From positions 237,950-263,259 of the forward strand of contig JBNGIO010006371.1 in the NCBI GenBank assembly GCA_049999805.1: 25,310 bases of DNA. The letters run 5' to 3'. Position numbers and translations under genes: made by a program. Each line of letters begins with the position of its first letter. Positions within the stretch are counted from its first letter, which is position 1. The notes under the pieces are model-generated. The model saw only the letters and a program-made list of their open reading frames with translations, did no database searches and had not been told where the DNA came from. Origin of the DNA: Folioceros fuciformis (Eukaryota; Anthocerotophyta; Anthocerotopsida; Anthocerotales). Below, in pieces: positions 1 to 9,233 of this stretch.

Positions 1-736
1 CTTCTATACCTACTCTTATTCTTGTAGGTTTTACTTCAAAAAATAAAATTCCATGTTGTAGTATCTCTGCAAAAATACAGCATACACTCAAAATATCAAT
101 TCTTGAATCATATATACAAGAATCAGTAGAATAAAGCTTTGGTGCATAGTAAAATCTTCTTCCTAAGGTACCATTACTAGGTATTATGTTGCTATACAAA
201 TGTTCTGGAATAATGCACGCTTGTCCAAAATCACCTACTTTGGGTACGCCATGGTAACTCATCAATATATTTTCCGGTTTTAGATCTCCATGAACAATGT
301 TTGCCGAATGTAAATACTCAACTCCTTTAAGGATTTGATACAAAAGATGTCGTTGTTCACATAGAGTGAAGTTCTCTATCTCTGTCTTGTATAAAAAAGA
401 ATGAAGATCTTCTTTCATCAATTCCATTATAATATATATATCGTTGTAATTTGCATCCGGTGGAAGAATAACACCTTTGAATTGAATAATATGGTCATGT
501 TGTAAAGTCTCCAACATTGTCAACTCTCTTAAGGTGCAAAGAGTTTTATCTTGAGTTTCACACACATTCTCAATATGTTTTATAGCAACATGTTCACGAG
601 TTACCGTGTTCTTTGCTTCATAAACTTTTCCAAATGCTCCTTCGCTTAGATATCTAATTTTTTTATACGGAGATTCATCCGCATAACTATGAAAATATGC
701 ATCGATTTGTCGTGTATCCATTTGCACTTGAGACAT
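1..736 (-). CDS. MAPK-like protein kinase, 3' end outside window
   Basis: Reading from ATG at 736-734 gives 245 codons with no stop and no intron before the window edge. The product is a CMGC-type kinase, closest by motif to MAP kinases: VAIKHI with the ATP lysine at about residue 53, LREL with the helix-C glutamate at 71, MELMKEDLH at about 104-112, YQILKGVEYLHSANIVH at about 133-149, DLKPEN at 151-156 and DFG at 169-171. Several conserved positions differ. The first glycine of the Gly loop is Ser (SEGAFGKV), HRD is HGD, the APE motif is APK, and the usual W of the IDxWSVGC motif is L (IDILSVCC). No TEY or TDY activation-loop motif is present. The catalytic Lys and both Asp remain, so it may be a divergent kinase, a weak or pseudokinase, or a decaying retrocopy. 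The lack of introns is unusual for plant MAPKs and fits a retrocopy, but that is inference. The family call is firm; whether it is expressed is unknown. Confidence 0.8.
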   Translation of the reverse strand, partial: MSQVQMDTRQIDAYFHSYADESPYKKIRYLSEGAFGKVYEAKNTVTREHVAIKHIENVCETQDKTLCTLRELTMLETLQHDHIIQFKGVILPPDANYNDIYIIMELMKEDLHSFLYKTEIENFTLCEQRHLLYQILKGVEYLHSANIVHGDLKPENILMSYHGVPKVGDFGQACIIPEHLYSNIIPSNGTLGRRFYYAPKLYSTDSCIYDSRIDILSVCCIFAEILQHGILFFEVKPTRIRVGIE

Positions 737-768
737 TTTAAAGGTTTGAGATTGTTGAAAGAAGCCCT

Positions 769-1151
769 TGCACTTGAAGATTTGGATCAACGAAACCACA
801 AGCGTTTGCGCTTAAAGGGTTAGAAAGCTTGGACTAAGAAAACTAGAAAGTCCTTACGCTTGGAGGGTTAGAAAGCTTGAACCAAGAAAACTAGAAAGTC
901 CTTATGCTTGGAGGGTTAGAAACCTTGAATCAAGAAAACTAAAAAGTCCTTGAGCTTGGAGGGTTAGAAAGCTTGAACCAAGAAAACTAAAAAGTCCTCG
1001 CACCTAGAGGGTTAGAAAGCTTGGACCAGAAATGTAGAAAGTCCTTGCGCCTAGAGGGTCAAAAAGCTTGGACCAAGAAATTTAGAAAATCCTTGCACCT
1101 TGAGGTTTAGGTCAAGGAAACTTAAAATCCTTAAGCTTAGAGTGCTATGTT
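769..1151. repeat. 48-bp tandem repeat array upstream of the kinase
   Basis: A unit containing GGGTTAGAAAGCTTGGACCA recurs with starts at 817, 865, 913, 961, 1009, 1056 and 1104, so the period is 48 bp (once 47). A diverged copy at about 769-816 and a decaying end to about 1151 bring the total to seven or eight copies. The unit length is a multiple of three, but each strand carries stops in the frames I checked, so I do not think it encodes protein. It begins about 33 bp upstream of the kinase ATG and would lie in its promoter or 5' UTR. Confidence 0.9.
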
Positions 1152-3024
1152 AATCCTAGTAGCACACTAGTGCGAATGACAGTGACTTGAAGACCTAACT
1201 CACATTTATACTAAAAGAAAAATTTCTTAAATAAGTAAATGATAAAGCTTAGAATGTAATTCTAATTTTCTCAATCTAAAGTTTTAATATTGGTCTTTAT
1301 TATATTATATTATATACGGTTTCATTCACCCTTAGATCAAGGCCAATTGACCCTTGGCTTAAACTCAATGGTAAAATCTTAGTTTATGCATATTTTGGAA
1401 TGATATATATATATGAATCCAAAATTATATAATTTGATTACATCATTATGAATTATTGTCTTTGTTCAATTTTAAATATCATACCACTATTTTTATTGAA
1501 ACATTCTTTGGTTTCAAACATGCCATTGCCGTGGGCCGCATGACCTAGCACTCCAACTTTGGATCCAACCCGCAGCACCCACCTTCATGTAAAACAAGTC
1601 TCCATATCTTTTTCGCTCTATAAGCCATGTGATTCAAAAAGATAATTTTTTTTGAAACAATTTAGCTAATTGGTGGGTTTGACAATCCATGTTGCATCTC
1701 CCATGTCCTGTTAAAATCGTATTTTTTACATTTGAAATTCATTTTCCCACATGAACTCCTTTTAAAATAAAGGCTTTTTACAAGCTAGAGATGAGGACGA
1801 TCTCTCCTAGGGTTTACATGTTGTTGTTGATGTTCTCATGATCATGATTAGTCATTCACTTCTGTTCTGTTGCTGCATTGCTTTACAAAGTGCACCGATT
1901 GACCAACACACTCTCATGCTGAGTTTCAATTAATGCCTTATGTACACTCTTTTTGATATACATATGATAAAGGACAACGTTGAGCTAAAGAAAAACTTTG
2001 TCCGTGCATGAGCACTAAGTCTCTACCACTTGCTGATCATTTTCATCCGGAAGTGTTTCTTGATCTCATTTCAGCACACAAGGTTTTGCTTGTGGGCATG
2101 TAGAGTTAATTCAAATCCATATGCTAAAATAAAAGTGTCAACAATGGATAAAGGATCAATATGCTTCTGCAGTCTTTTGCTTGGCCTTCATTTGCATTCT
2201 CCTTTGGGACCCTCACATGGATCTTCATTGAGTAAAATCATCTCCTATTAATATTGACCTTCAAATGCATTTGAACACTTGGTGACCCACCAATGCACTT
2301 TGATATAAGGTTTTGCGCATCCCACATCAACCTCCAATACTGTGGCTATTAATATTGGCCTATTGTCTTTGGTTGTCTCACATTAGACAACAATCATATA
2401 TCTACTTCTATTTCTAATACATTTCCATTCAAGGTTTCACAATCATCACACACAAGGGCCTCTCTCCTGTAAGCGCCCACATACATGTCTCTCCTGAGAA
2501 CTTCATGTATGCATGGGTTTTCCACCACTTATGCATTCAGTACATGTAATGGTGTGTTCAACATTTATACCTTATCACGATCATACCATCAATACAGGCA
2601 ATCAAGGTCTTGCTTCACAACTTGGTTGATTTTATGGACAATGGCCTCTTTTGTAGCCCAAAACCCATCCCACTACACGTCCTCACCTACACCCAAGTGT
2701 TGTTTGAATTTGAACTCTCATTTTCATCGAATCTCTACTAGGTTATATCACCACTAGAATGGGCCGCAAAAAAAGATGTCCTTTAAGATAGCGGAATGAT
2801 GTTACATTGGAAGTTAAGACATGACATAACCTCCCAACCCATCATTTTCCTATCACTGGAATCCCATCATCCAAAACCGTTCATGACAGTTTTCTGTATT
2901 CTCAGATATCAAAACGGTCCTGGTAGCCATGCTGGGTGACTCCAACCAATTCGCCATGCATACACTAGTTAACCCTTATACCTTTTGTACCCTATCCAGC
3001 TACTCGAGAGTGCTAAAACATGCC
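1152..3024. other. AT-rich intergenic DNA, no supported gene
   Basis: I found no convincing coding region, RNA gene or complete mobile element here. There are short AT microsatellites at about 1301-1316 and 1403-1414. Open frames of 73 codons at 2030-2251 and 90 codons at 2485-2757 have no recognisable domain, and I treat them as chance. This segment is the left flank of the E1 retrotransposon. Confidence 0.55.
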
Positions 3025-3029
3025 TTTGC
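3025..3029. repeat. Left target-site duplication of E1 (TTTGC)
   Basis: TTTGC directly precedes the TG of the 5' LTR and is repeated at 13734-13738 directly after the CA of the 3' LTR. Five base pairs is the usual Copia target duplication, so the copy inserted here as a unit and has not recombined with another copy. Confidence 0.9.
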
Positions 3030-3278
3030 TGTTAGGAATAGGGTTCGATTAAGTAACCCATAACCCTAGTCATCAATCAATTGAGTTAGGTTAATCTAGG
3101 AGTTACCTCGAACAGACACATCCCTAGCGAAGTGGTGCGACTAGCACCTATATAAGAGACACCGCGACTAGCACCTATATAAGAGATACCCATCCTGTAT
3201 TTTATTATTATGCTAAATAAAGTAATATAGCTTAAGAACAAAATGTTTTCTCTACTTCCTACTAATAGGAATTTATCA
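3030..3278 (+). repeat. 5' LTR of E1 (249 bp)
   Basis: It begins TGTTAGGAATAGGG and ends AATTTATCA, and is followed at once by the primer binding site. It matches 13515-13733 along its length. Compared with the 3' LTR it has an extra 27 bp that duplicates the TATA region, and an extra 3 bp near 3266. An AATAAA signal lies at 3216-3221. Confidence 0.95.
3138..3191 (+). promoter_or_regulatory. Duplicated TATA-box unit in the 5' LTR
   Basis: A 27-bp unit starting CGACTAGCACCTATATAAGA occurs at 3138-3164 and again at 3165-3191. Each carries CTATATAAG (3148-3156 and 3175-3183). The 3' LTR has a single copy, with its TATA at 13633-13641. CTATATAA is a standard plant core-promoter TATA, so this LTR has two candidate core promoters 27 bp apart. 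Activity is inferred. Confidence 0.8.
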
Positions 3279-3290
3279 TGGTATCAGAGC
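3279..3290 (+). promoter_or_regulatory. Primer binding site (tRNA-iMet)
   Basis: TGGTATCAGAGC directly follows the 5' LTR. This is the usual plant Copia primer binding site, complementary to the 3' end of initiator methionine tRNA, and it sets the LTR boundary at 3278. Confidence 0.95.
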
Positions 3291-3616
3291 ACATGAAGAA
3301 TGCATCCTAGAATGTGTAGAAAAGAGGCACCTAGGCCTCTGCAATAAAAATAAAATAAAATAAAATAAAATAAAAAATAGACTACATATGCATGGGCCCA
3401 GGTACATGCTCCTCATCCAGGTCCTAATCCAACCCCGAGGCACTTGATCGCGGAGTTTTGATAGTGTACAAGCTATCAGCCCCACCCTTACTGGCACATA
3501 CCAATATCTCCCCGCGTAAGATATGTTCGGTTACAATCCGTCGATGGCCTAAAAAAGGAGACACCCCCGTCTTCGCCATCTCTGCCCAGCCCTACCTCCT
3601 GCCGCCTCTGCTCACC

Positions 3617-4310
3617 ATGGCCTCGGGACAGGAGGATTTCTACGTGATCCCCCGTCATTTTAGACCTCTCAAATATCGGCCCAAGCTCCTCAAATTGCTG
3701 AAGACAAGGAGCTCGCTACAAGCCAGGATTAAATGGCGGAGAAGGGCACGGGATGGACACCGAATTCGGAGGCAGGCATCCCTCCGCGATTACTCACGGC
3801 ATTGCACCTGCTCCTCAGCATCTACTCCGCGTGTGGACTGCATTGTCCATGGATTCGATGAGAACGTCCCTGGATGGGTAGGAGGTTTTCTCAAAATCTC
3901 CGATGAAGATTTGGAGACTGGAGAATTGACCCTCACCTCAGCAAAAAGGCTCCAGGGGCACTCCCCCCCCCCAATCACAGCCCTACGAGATTGGCAAACT
4001 CTCTGAAATTGTAGGATTTTGCAGCGCTCTTGCTCAAACAGGCTGGATTTGGGAGCTATCTAGAGAAATTTGCTGAGCCTTCCCAAGAATCAAACTCAGG
4101 CGAGCGCTCGTACGGGAGATTGAGTGGAGGCCTCTATATGCAGCAATTTCGGCCCGAAAAAGAGTGCCCCACATCGCCAGCTACAGGGCGCCCCAGATCG
4201 CCAGCATCGGAGGAGCACCCCAGCTCGCCTGGTGCAGGGCGTGCCGGATTGTCCGTGGAGGGGAGCGGCAGATCCTCCTCCAAGGGGCACACCCGTGCCC
4301 AAACGGCGTC
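3617..4310 (+). pseudogene. Unrecognised coding-like segment in the E1 leader
   Basis: ATG at 3617 sits in a strong plant start context (CACCATGGCC) and opens 129 codons to 4006. The product begins MASGQEDFYVIP, is rich in Arg/Lys over residues about 15-55, and contains GFDENVPGWVGGFLKISDED. A run of ten C at 3963-3972 may have shifted the frame. In the neighbouring frame, coding-like sequence continues at once (SQPYEIGKLSEIVGFCSALA) to a TGA near 4075 and then open again to about 4382. I recognise no family. It looks more like an acquired host-gene piece than leader, but this rests only on reading-frame quality. A chance ORF is the alternative. Confidence 0.35.
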
Positions 4311-4313
4311 CCA

Positions 4314-4337
4314 AAACAACAACTTAAGTTGTTGTTT
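4314..4337. repeat. 24-bp perfect palindrome in the E1 leader
   Basis: The two halves are exact reverse complements, centred on CTTAAG at 4323-4328. The core ACAACTTAAGTTGT is shared with the second palindrome 39 bp downstream. It lies between the primer site and gag. Confidence 0.9.
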
Positions 4338-4348
4338 CGAGCCTCCAT

Positions 4349-4380
4349 ACCGAAACGACAACTTAAGTTGTCGTTTCGGT
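4349..4380. repeat. 32-bp perfect palindrome in the E1 leader
   Basis: Sixteen-base arms are exact reverse complements, centred on CTTAAG at 4362-4367, with outer ends ACCGAAACG and CGTTTCGGT. As RNA this could form a long hairpin or pair between two genomes. Retroelement dimerisation signals are commonly palindromes in this position, but that role is inference here. Confidence 0.95.
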
Positions 4381-4726
4381 GAAGGGGGTTTTTTCCCCCT
4401 CCCAATGGGTGTGAACCTGGTTTATTCGGGCACCAGTTCAGTCCGATGCCGGTTCACACTCGGACCCCCTCTTCTACAACTTCTTGCCTGACAGCCAGCA
4501 AGCTCTGGAGAACTCTTGTGTGAAGATCGAGCTTGCCTCGACACCCCCTCCTCTTGTCGACCACTCCTCGGCACTCCTGGACAAGCTCCAACTCATCGCT
4601 GAGTATTTTGTGGATTTGATCTACCGACTCCGCCGCTTAGTAGAGCCTGTCCAAGATTTCTCACTAGCCCCTTGACTACTAGGACGTTGGTGGCACATGT
4701 GCTAGGAGGACACTAGAACAAGTTTT

Positions 4727-5215
4727 ATGACCTCAGCTTACAGAGACGTGGTTAGTCAGCTTGTTGAACACTTTAATTCACTTTCAATTAACCCTCCAGC
4801 TTCCATGGCCACCAGCACAATCGTCCCAATACCCACAGGATCTATGCCAACATTCACCGACCATATAAAGGAAAGTGACCGCTTCAACGGCCAGCGTTAT
4901 CCAGTATGGCAAGTGCAAATGAAGTCGATCTTGATTGGCCGTGGTGTTTGGAAAGTTGTCGATGGGAGCCATCCCAAACCAGACCCCACTGCAATCCCTC
5001 CTCCTTCTGCAGCCGACATTGAGAAGTGGGAATATTTAAACGGAATTGCAGTGGCGCTCCTTATCTCTAGCTTGGACTCGAGCTTAGTGCCGAGCATCGA
5101 GTTCCTCATAGAGGCCCCCTCCATTTGGCACCAACTTTCCAACACTTACAATGTGAACAATGTCTTGACACTCTACAGCGTCATACAAGAGTTCAATGCA
5201 CTTAAGATGAAGGAG
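4727..5215 (+). pseudogene. gag: E1 gag, N-terminal part, interrupted by N1
   Basis: ATG at 4727 starts a Copia Gag with the usual N-terminal DUF4219/UBN2-type pattern: ESDRFNGQRYPVWQVQM at about residues 46-62, WKVVDG near 71, EKWEYLNGIAVALLISSLD near 95-113, and SIWHQLSNTYN near 129-139. Gag forms the particle shell around element RNA. The frame is intact for 163 codons and ends in ALKMKE exactly where N1 is inserted. After the second copy of the target site, the same frame resumes at 9508. N1 adds eleven foreign codons and a stop at 5249-5251. Confidence 0.9.
5211..5215. repeat. Left target-site duplication of N1 (AGGAG)
   Basis: AGGAG precedes the TG at 5216 and is repeated at 9503-9507 after the CA at 9501-9502. 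Removing 5216-9507 restores an uninterrupted Gag frame at this point, which independently supports both boundaries. Confidence 0.9.
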
Positions 5216-5510
5216 TGTGAACGAAAAAAACTTTCGGAACCCCCATTTTGAGCGACGGAATGAGCAGGTTGTGATTTTTTTTGTGAAGGGATCGGCGAAT
5301 CGGCTTAGTAGGTAAATAAGACCAGGGTGTTTATGCCCAAAGTCCCTCTTGGGCTTCGGGGTTTGGGGTGTAATGGAGACCGGGACAAGGAGGGGGAATG
5401 AGCGAGTGCCTCCTTGGCCCTCAGGTCATTGAGAACATTAAGGACCAGGTCTGTAGGTAGGTGAGTGGGGTATGTCCTTGGCCTTTGGTGGTCCGGGGCC
5501 CCTTAGGTCT

Positions 5511-5518
5511 CTATATAT
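5511..5518 (+). promoter_or_regulatory. TATA-like box near the N1 start
   Basis: CTATATAT lies about 295 bp inside the N1 left end, in a GC-rich surrounding. It is placed where an LTR U3 promoter would be. Transcription from it would begin about 30 bp later and make ATG 5574 the first in-frame start of the N1 ORF. Function is inferred. Confidence 0.45.
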
Positions 5519-7307
5519 GCTAAGAAGACAGAAGAGTTCCGAGCCCGAGCGTGAGGGGAGGAGGATAGCCAGGATGAGGTCGCGGCCTGAACTGATCCTT
5601 GAATCAGCAGCCTCTATACAAGAGGGGGGACCTCCTGTCCCCCGAATCGACCTACTCCTGTGGCCAAATATGGAGCACTGGAGGGTCAGGGCAGGAAAGT
5701 TGGTGGCAGAGCTGGGTCTGACTTTTATGACCTAGAAGTGGAACCATGCAGCACCTCAGCTGGTCAGGGAGTGTGCCCTGAGGCTAATAGAGCCTGTACA
5801 CGAGGAGGGGATCAGAGGCAGACCCCAGGAATGGAACCTGGAGTTAATCAGGAGGGTCTACGGGCGCGACCAACAGGAGGAAGGGGGACTGGTGCTGGAG
5901 TCCCTGAAGAGGCGTAGTGGAACGGGAGCCGCGGAAACGCTGCTCAAGGCAGGCACGAGAAAGGAAGCGAACGAGTGGCTGGTGCGCGACATGGCAAGTC
6001 CCCAGCTGTTGGGAATGGCTAAGTGGTTCCTGAGCTTCTTCCAGGTACGCAAACAGGATTATCTGTCCGATCAGATGCTCCTGTTTGTGCATGAAGTAGT
6101 GAAGGGCACCAAGATTGACGGGGGGAGGATTTTATACACCAAGATGGATGAGGAGAGGCAGAACTTGATCCGACCCACCCCTGAACCTTCTATGATTTCC
6201 CCGTTTCTAATCCATCTGTACAGTTACGCTAACCTGGTCACTGAGCTAGAAAGGCTGGCCTCGCTGCACCTATGGAAGCCAGTTCGCGATGTGAAGTGGA
6301 AGCCCGCCAAGCCAGCAAGGGCGGCCTCCAGCAGTTGGGAAGCTGACAGTGGGAATAGCTCGCAGGAGGAAACCCAAGTCAAGCCCAGGAAGAGGATGGT
6401 GCCACAAAAGAAGACTCTTGCCAAGAGGAAAAGGACCAGAGGACAAAGTGTGAGCATGCAGACTGATCAGGAGGAAGGGGGGACAGCCCTGGAGCATATG
6501 GGTCAGCAGGAGGCAGAACGAGAACCAGCTGTCAAGGGAATCAAGGACCGAAGGTTGGAGGAGCAAGGTCAGCGTGGGACAAGACCCGAGGAGCCACCGG
6601 ATCAAGTGATGGCAGCCGACACAGTTTCCTCCAGACAGGAAGATAAGTTAGGGCTCGTTTCAGCACAGGAGGGTTCCTCAAGGTGGAAGGACATTTTCAG
6701 GTGCAGGCCTCAGAGACATAGGTTGCAGGTGGGGGACCTGGACAAGTTGGGAGAATTCCTGGGCAGACAAATCACGACGAGAGGAATGGGCACCGGAGGG
6801 GTGCAGGAGGTGGACCTACCCGGGCTGGCTGCTGTGATGGTGTAGGCCCAAGCAGACCTCCTGGATCAGGCTACAAGGGCCCTGACCTGGTTAAGTGTAC
6901 AAGCGGAGTGAGAGGCCGAGGCTTGGGGGAAGGAGGAGAAGGCTCGTGAGCGAGAGGCTAAAGCAAGGAGGCAACTGGCGGAGTCAGAGACGGCGCGGCA
7001 ACTGCTGGAGGAGAAGCAGCGGGTTCTGGACAAGGAGAAGGCTCAAGCTGAGGAAGAGGCGCGCGAGGCGAGGGCTGAAGTGCAGGCGCTGAAAGAGAAA
7101 TAGGGGACCCTGCTAGCTCAGGTGAGGGAGGCTCACGAGACTAATCTGGAGATGCAACAGGAAATGGCCAGGGCACAGGAGCTGGAGATAGTCATTGTGG
7201 AGCAGGCTCAAAAGTTGGCTGACAGATTCAAGCGGGAGCGGGATGAGGCCAGAGAGAGAGTGAAGGGGAAGAGCAAGGCTGGGCGTCCGAGTCAGTCGGC
7301 GACCTCG

Positions 7308-7427
7308 GTAGCAGAAGGGGCTACCACTAGCCGAACCAGAGGAACGGTAGTCGAGGGGACTACCGGTAGTCCGGTAGTTCACGGGACTACCAGTAGTCGG
7401 GTAGCCGACGGGGCTCCCGATGGCCCA
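7308..7427 (+). repeat. 27-bp in-frame repeats in the N1 ORF
   Basis: Units of 27 bp start at 7308, 7347, 7374 and 7401, with a 12-bp interruption at 7335-7346. They encode variants of V-V-x-G-T-T-x-S-x (VVEGTTGSP, VVHGTTSSR, VADGAPDGP). Keeping a multiple of three suggests they expanded while the frame was translated. Confidence 0.8.
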
Positions 7428-7482
7428 GCAAGGCCCAGGATAGCTGAAGAACCAACCCTGGAAACAAAGGAGGAAGCAGTAG

Positions 7483-8109
7483 GGGCCTGCCCCTAGGCGC
7501 TACAGGAGGGTGACCCGTACCAGGAGGATAGAGCCGGAGGAGGCAACAGCTGGGCAGACAGAGAACCTTCAGGTACCCCAGCAGGAGGGGGAGCGGGCAA
7601 CCCGAGGTAGCCCAAGGGAGGACGGGGTAAGCACCTCTGTTATGACAGAAGGTCGGATTGTGCTGCAGTATGAGGAGGAGGCCTCCTATGTGCCAGGCCT
7701 GTATGTAGAAGGGGCCAAAGTTCTGAAGCTGTTTCTGTATGTACGTATGGGCATAGGAGGGACGCGGGGCTACGTCCTACAGTTGAGGACGCACCTGGGA
7801 CTCTACCACTACAACTGGTGGGTGACAAGACTGCCCCACTGCTATGCGGAGGCAGTTTTGGAGAAACTGGCGGAAGAGGAGGCCCAGCGCTGGGTAGAAC
7901 GGGGGCCTGTGGCTGTCCTCAACAACCAGAGAAGGAGGAGGAGTGGTGGACCACAGTGGCGGGACCCACCTGCGCCGCCAGCCAGGTCCAGCAGCAGCAG
8001 CAGTGATGTGGAGATCCTCTGGGAGGATCTGCCGGACCAACGGAGGGGCAGAAGAGCAAGAGGAGGGGCAGCAAGGGATGACACGCGAAGGCCAGGAGGA
8101 AGCCGTTAG
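7483..8109 (+). pseudogene. C-terminal part of the N1 protein, in a shifted frame
   Basis: The frame shifts by one base near 7480 and stays open from 7483 to the stop at 8107-8109. There is no ATG near its start, so it is probably the continuation of the upstream ORF and not a separate gene. It includes a compact hydrophobic segment (VLQYEEEASYVPGLYVEGAK at about 7660-7719, YVLQLRTHLGLYHYNWWVTR at about 7771-7830), an LEKLAEEEAQRWVERG stretch, a poly-Ser tract coded at about 7987-8005 and an Arg-rich tail. I know no domain for it. Confidence 0.5.
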
Positions 8110-9233
8110 CGGCGTGGGAAAGGGCGATAGTAAACATAGGCTAGAATAGGATTTTGTAGCGTGCTTTATTTGGACCTAAGTCGCTTAGAATTTAAGAGCG
8201 CAGCTCCCCTACCTAACAAACTTTATGGTGGGAAAAACTGCCATCACCGTGTACAAGAGGCCGGTTTGAAGGCCTAAGAAATTAGCAAGAACTAGCTGAA
8301 CAGTCGACCTTGCAAGGACTTAGCGATGGTCGTTGCTGGACAAGAGGTCTAGGCAAGCAAGCGCACGTAGCAACCTGAAGTGCGGGTGTAGGTGGTGGGC
8401 GCTCCGTGATCAGGTCCGGGGACGAATCAGGAGGAGGAGCCTCGCCGAGTGGGAGAGAAACTCCCTAGCTATCCTCGAGGTGGTCACGTGGGGTGGTGCA
8501 GGTGTTGGAGCCGAATCCGTGAGTGCAGAGTGGAAGGGACTCCTCTTCCCTTAGCTCCGGTACCTCACCATTCCTCAACGTTAATAGGAGCCCAGGAGGG
8601 GCATCGCTGAGAAAGAAGACTGAAGAACCGGAGAAAGGAGAGTGCGGGAGTGCGCGTGTGTGAGAGGGAGGAGGAGCGAGTGGCCGAGTAGTGGATAAGA
8701 GCGAACGCAAAAAGGAAGCCAGAAGGAGTGGAGCAGGAAGTGAAGCGGAGTGGAAGTGATTCGACGAATGTTAAGACAAGCAGAATGTACATAGCGAACT
8801 GGTGAGTGGGGTAAGAGAGAACAAAGCCGGGGAAACCCCAGAGGCGAGGTGGGTAATGTGTGTGGGGTGCAACGAGACGTGGTGTGTATGTGTGACTGGT
8901 CGCGATGAGACTGGAGAGGCTGTGAAGAAGCTGAATTGAGACCGCAGGGGGTGTATCTAAGGTGTGAGATCACGCGGGTGGAAGGCGTCCAACAGATTGC
9001 TGCAGTTCATGTGAGTGTGCGCTTGTTTCTGAGGTGAGTGAGGCGGTTTTGTGGTGAACCAAGGAAGGGAAGCGCAAAAGGGGATGCGCGGGCCAGAGGT
9101 AATCAATCGGGTAGGAACAACCCGTTGGAAGAGAAAATCCTAGAGAGAGGGAACTAAGAGAGAGAGAGTGGGACCCACGAGCGGTAGACCATCGGGCGAC
9201 GGAGGTAGCCCGGTGGGCAACCAAGAGTAGTCC
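8110..9233 (+). other. Non-coding 3' part of N1 before the gap
   Basis: The sequence is rich in G and A, with GA-repeat tracts (for example near 8640-8680 and 9140-9170). Its open frames lie mostly on the opposite strand and are low-complexity Ser/Leu/Pro strings that I regard as shadows of base bias. No gene, tRNA or polymerase motif is seen. Confidence 0.6.

Larger units (their letters stand above)
3291..4726 (+). other. Long leader of E1 between primer site and gag
   Basis: This 1.4-kb stretch separates the primer site from the gag ATG at 4727. It holds a (TAAAA)n microsatellite at about 3345-3377, a coding-like segment from 3617 to about 4310 that resembles no retroviral domain, short GC-rich direct repeats at about 4160-4235 (variants of GCCCCACATCGCCAG), and two palindromes at 4314-4380. 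Everything except these is unassigned. It is longer than a typical Copia leader, so part of it may be acquired sequence. Confidence 0.7.
5472..7496 (+). pseudogene. N1 ORF: plant retroelement protein with coiled coil, broken by stops
   Basis: One frame runs through here with in-frame stops at 5733-5735, 6843-6845, near 6910 (TGA) and near 7101 (TAG). Several look like single-base changes from TGG or CGA. ATG 5472 opens the frame; ATG 5574 fits the TATA at 5511 better. The N-terminal third (WNHAAPQLVRECALRL, WNLELIRRVYG, LLFVHEVVKGTKIDGGRILY, ISPFLIHLYSYANL) follows the pattern of the 'putative plant transposon protein' domain (I believe Pfam PF20167). Next come a Lys/Arg/Ser-rich linker, then a long Glu/Arg/Lys-rich coiled coil coded at about 6912-7260, then four degenerate 9-residue repeats (7308-7427). 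The function of such proteins is not known. It has no protease, RT or integrase motif. The domain name is from memory and should be tested. Confidence 0.6.

Noticed and set aside
769-1151. CRISPR-like array
   Set aside because: The 48-bp units are contiguous with no unique spacers, and the genome is plant; it is a minisatellite.
2030-2757. ORFs of 73 and 90 codons in the left flank
   Set aside because: No domain, no coding bias and no splice context; expected by chance in this length.
4096-4405. Overlapping open frames on both strands of the E1 leader
   Set aside because: GC-rich repeats and palindromes keep all frames open; most lack ATG starts. Only the 3617 segment had protein-like quality.
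8465-9224. Several minus-strand open frames over N1
   Set aside because: They are low-complexity Ser/Leu/Pro/His strings produced by the GA-rich plus strand, with no domain and mutually overlapping.
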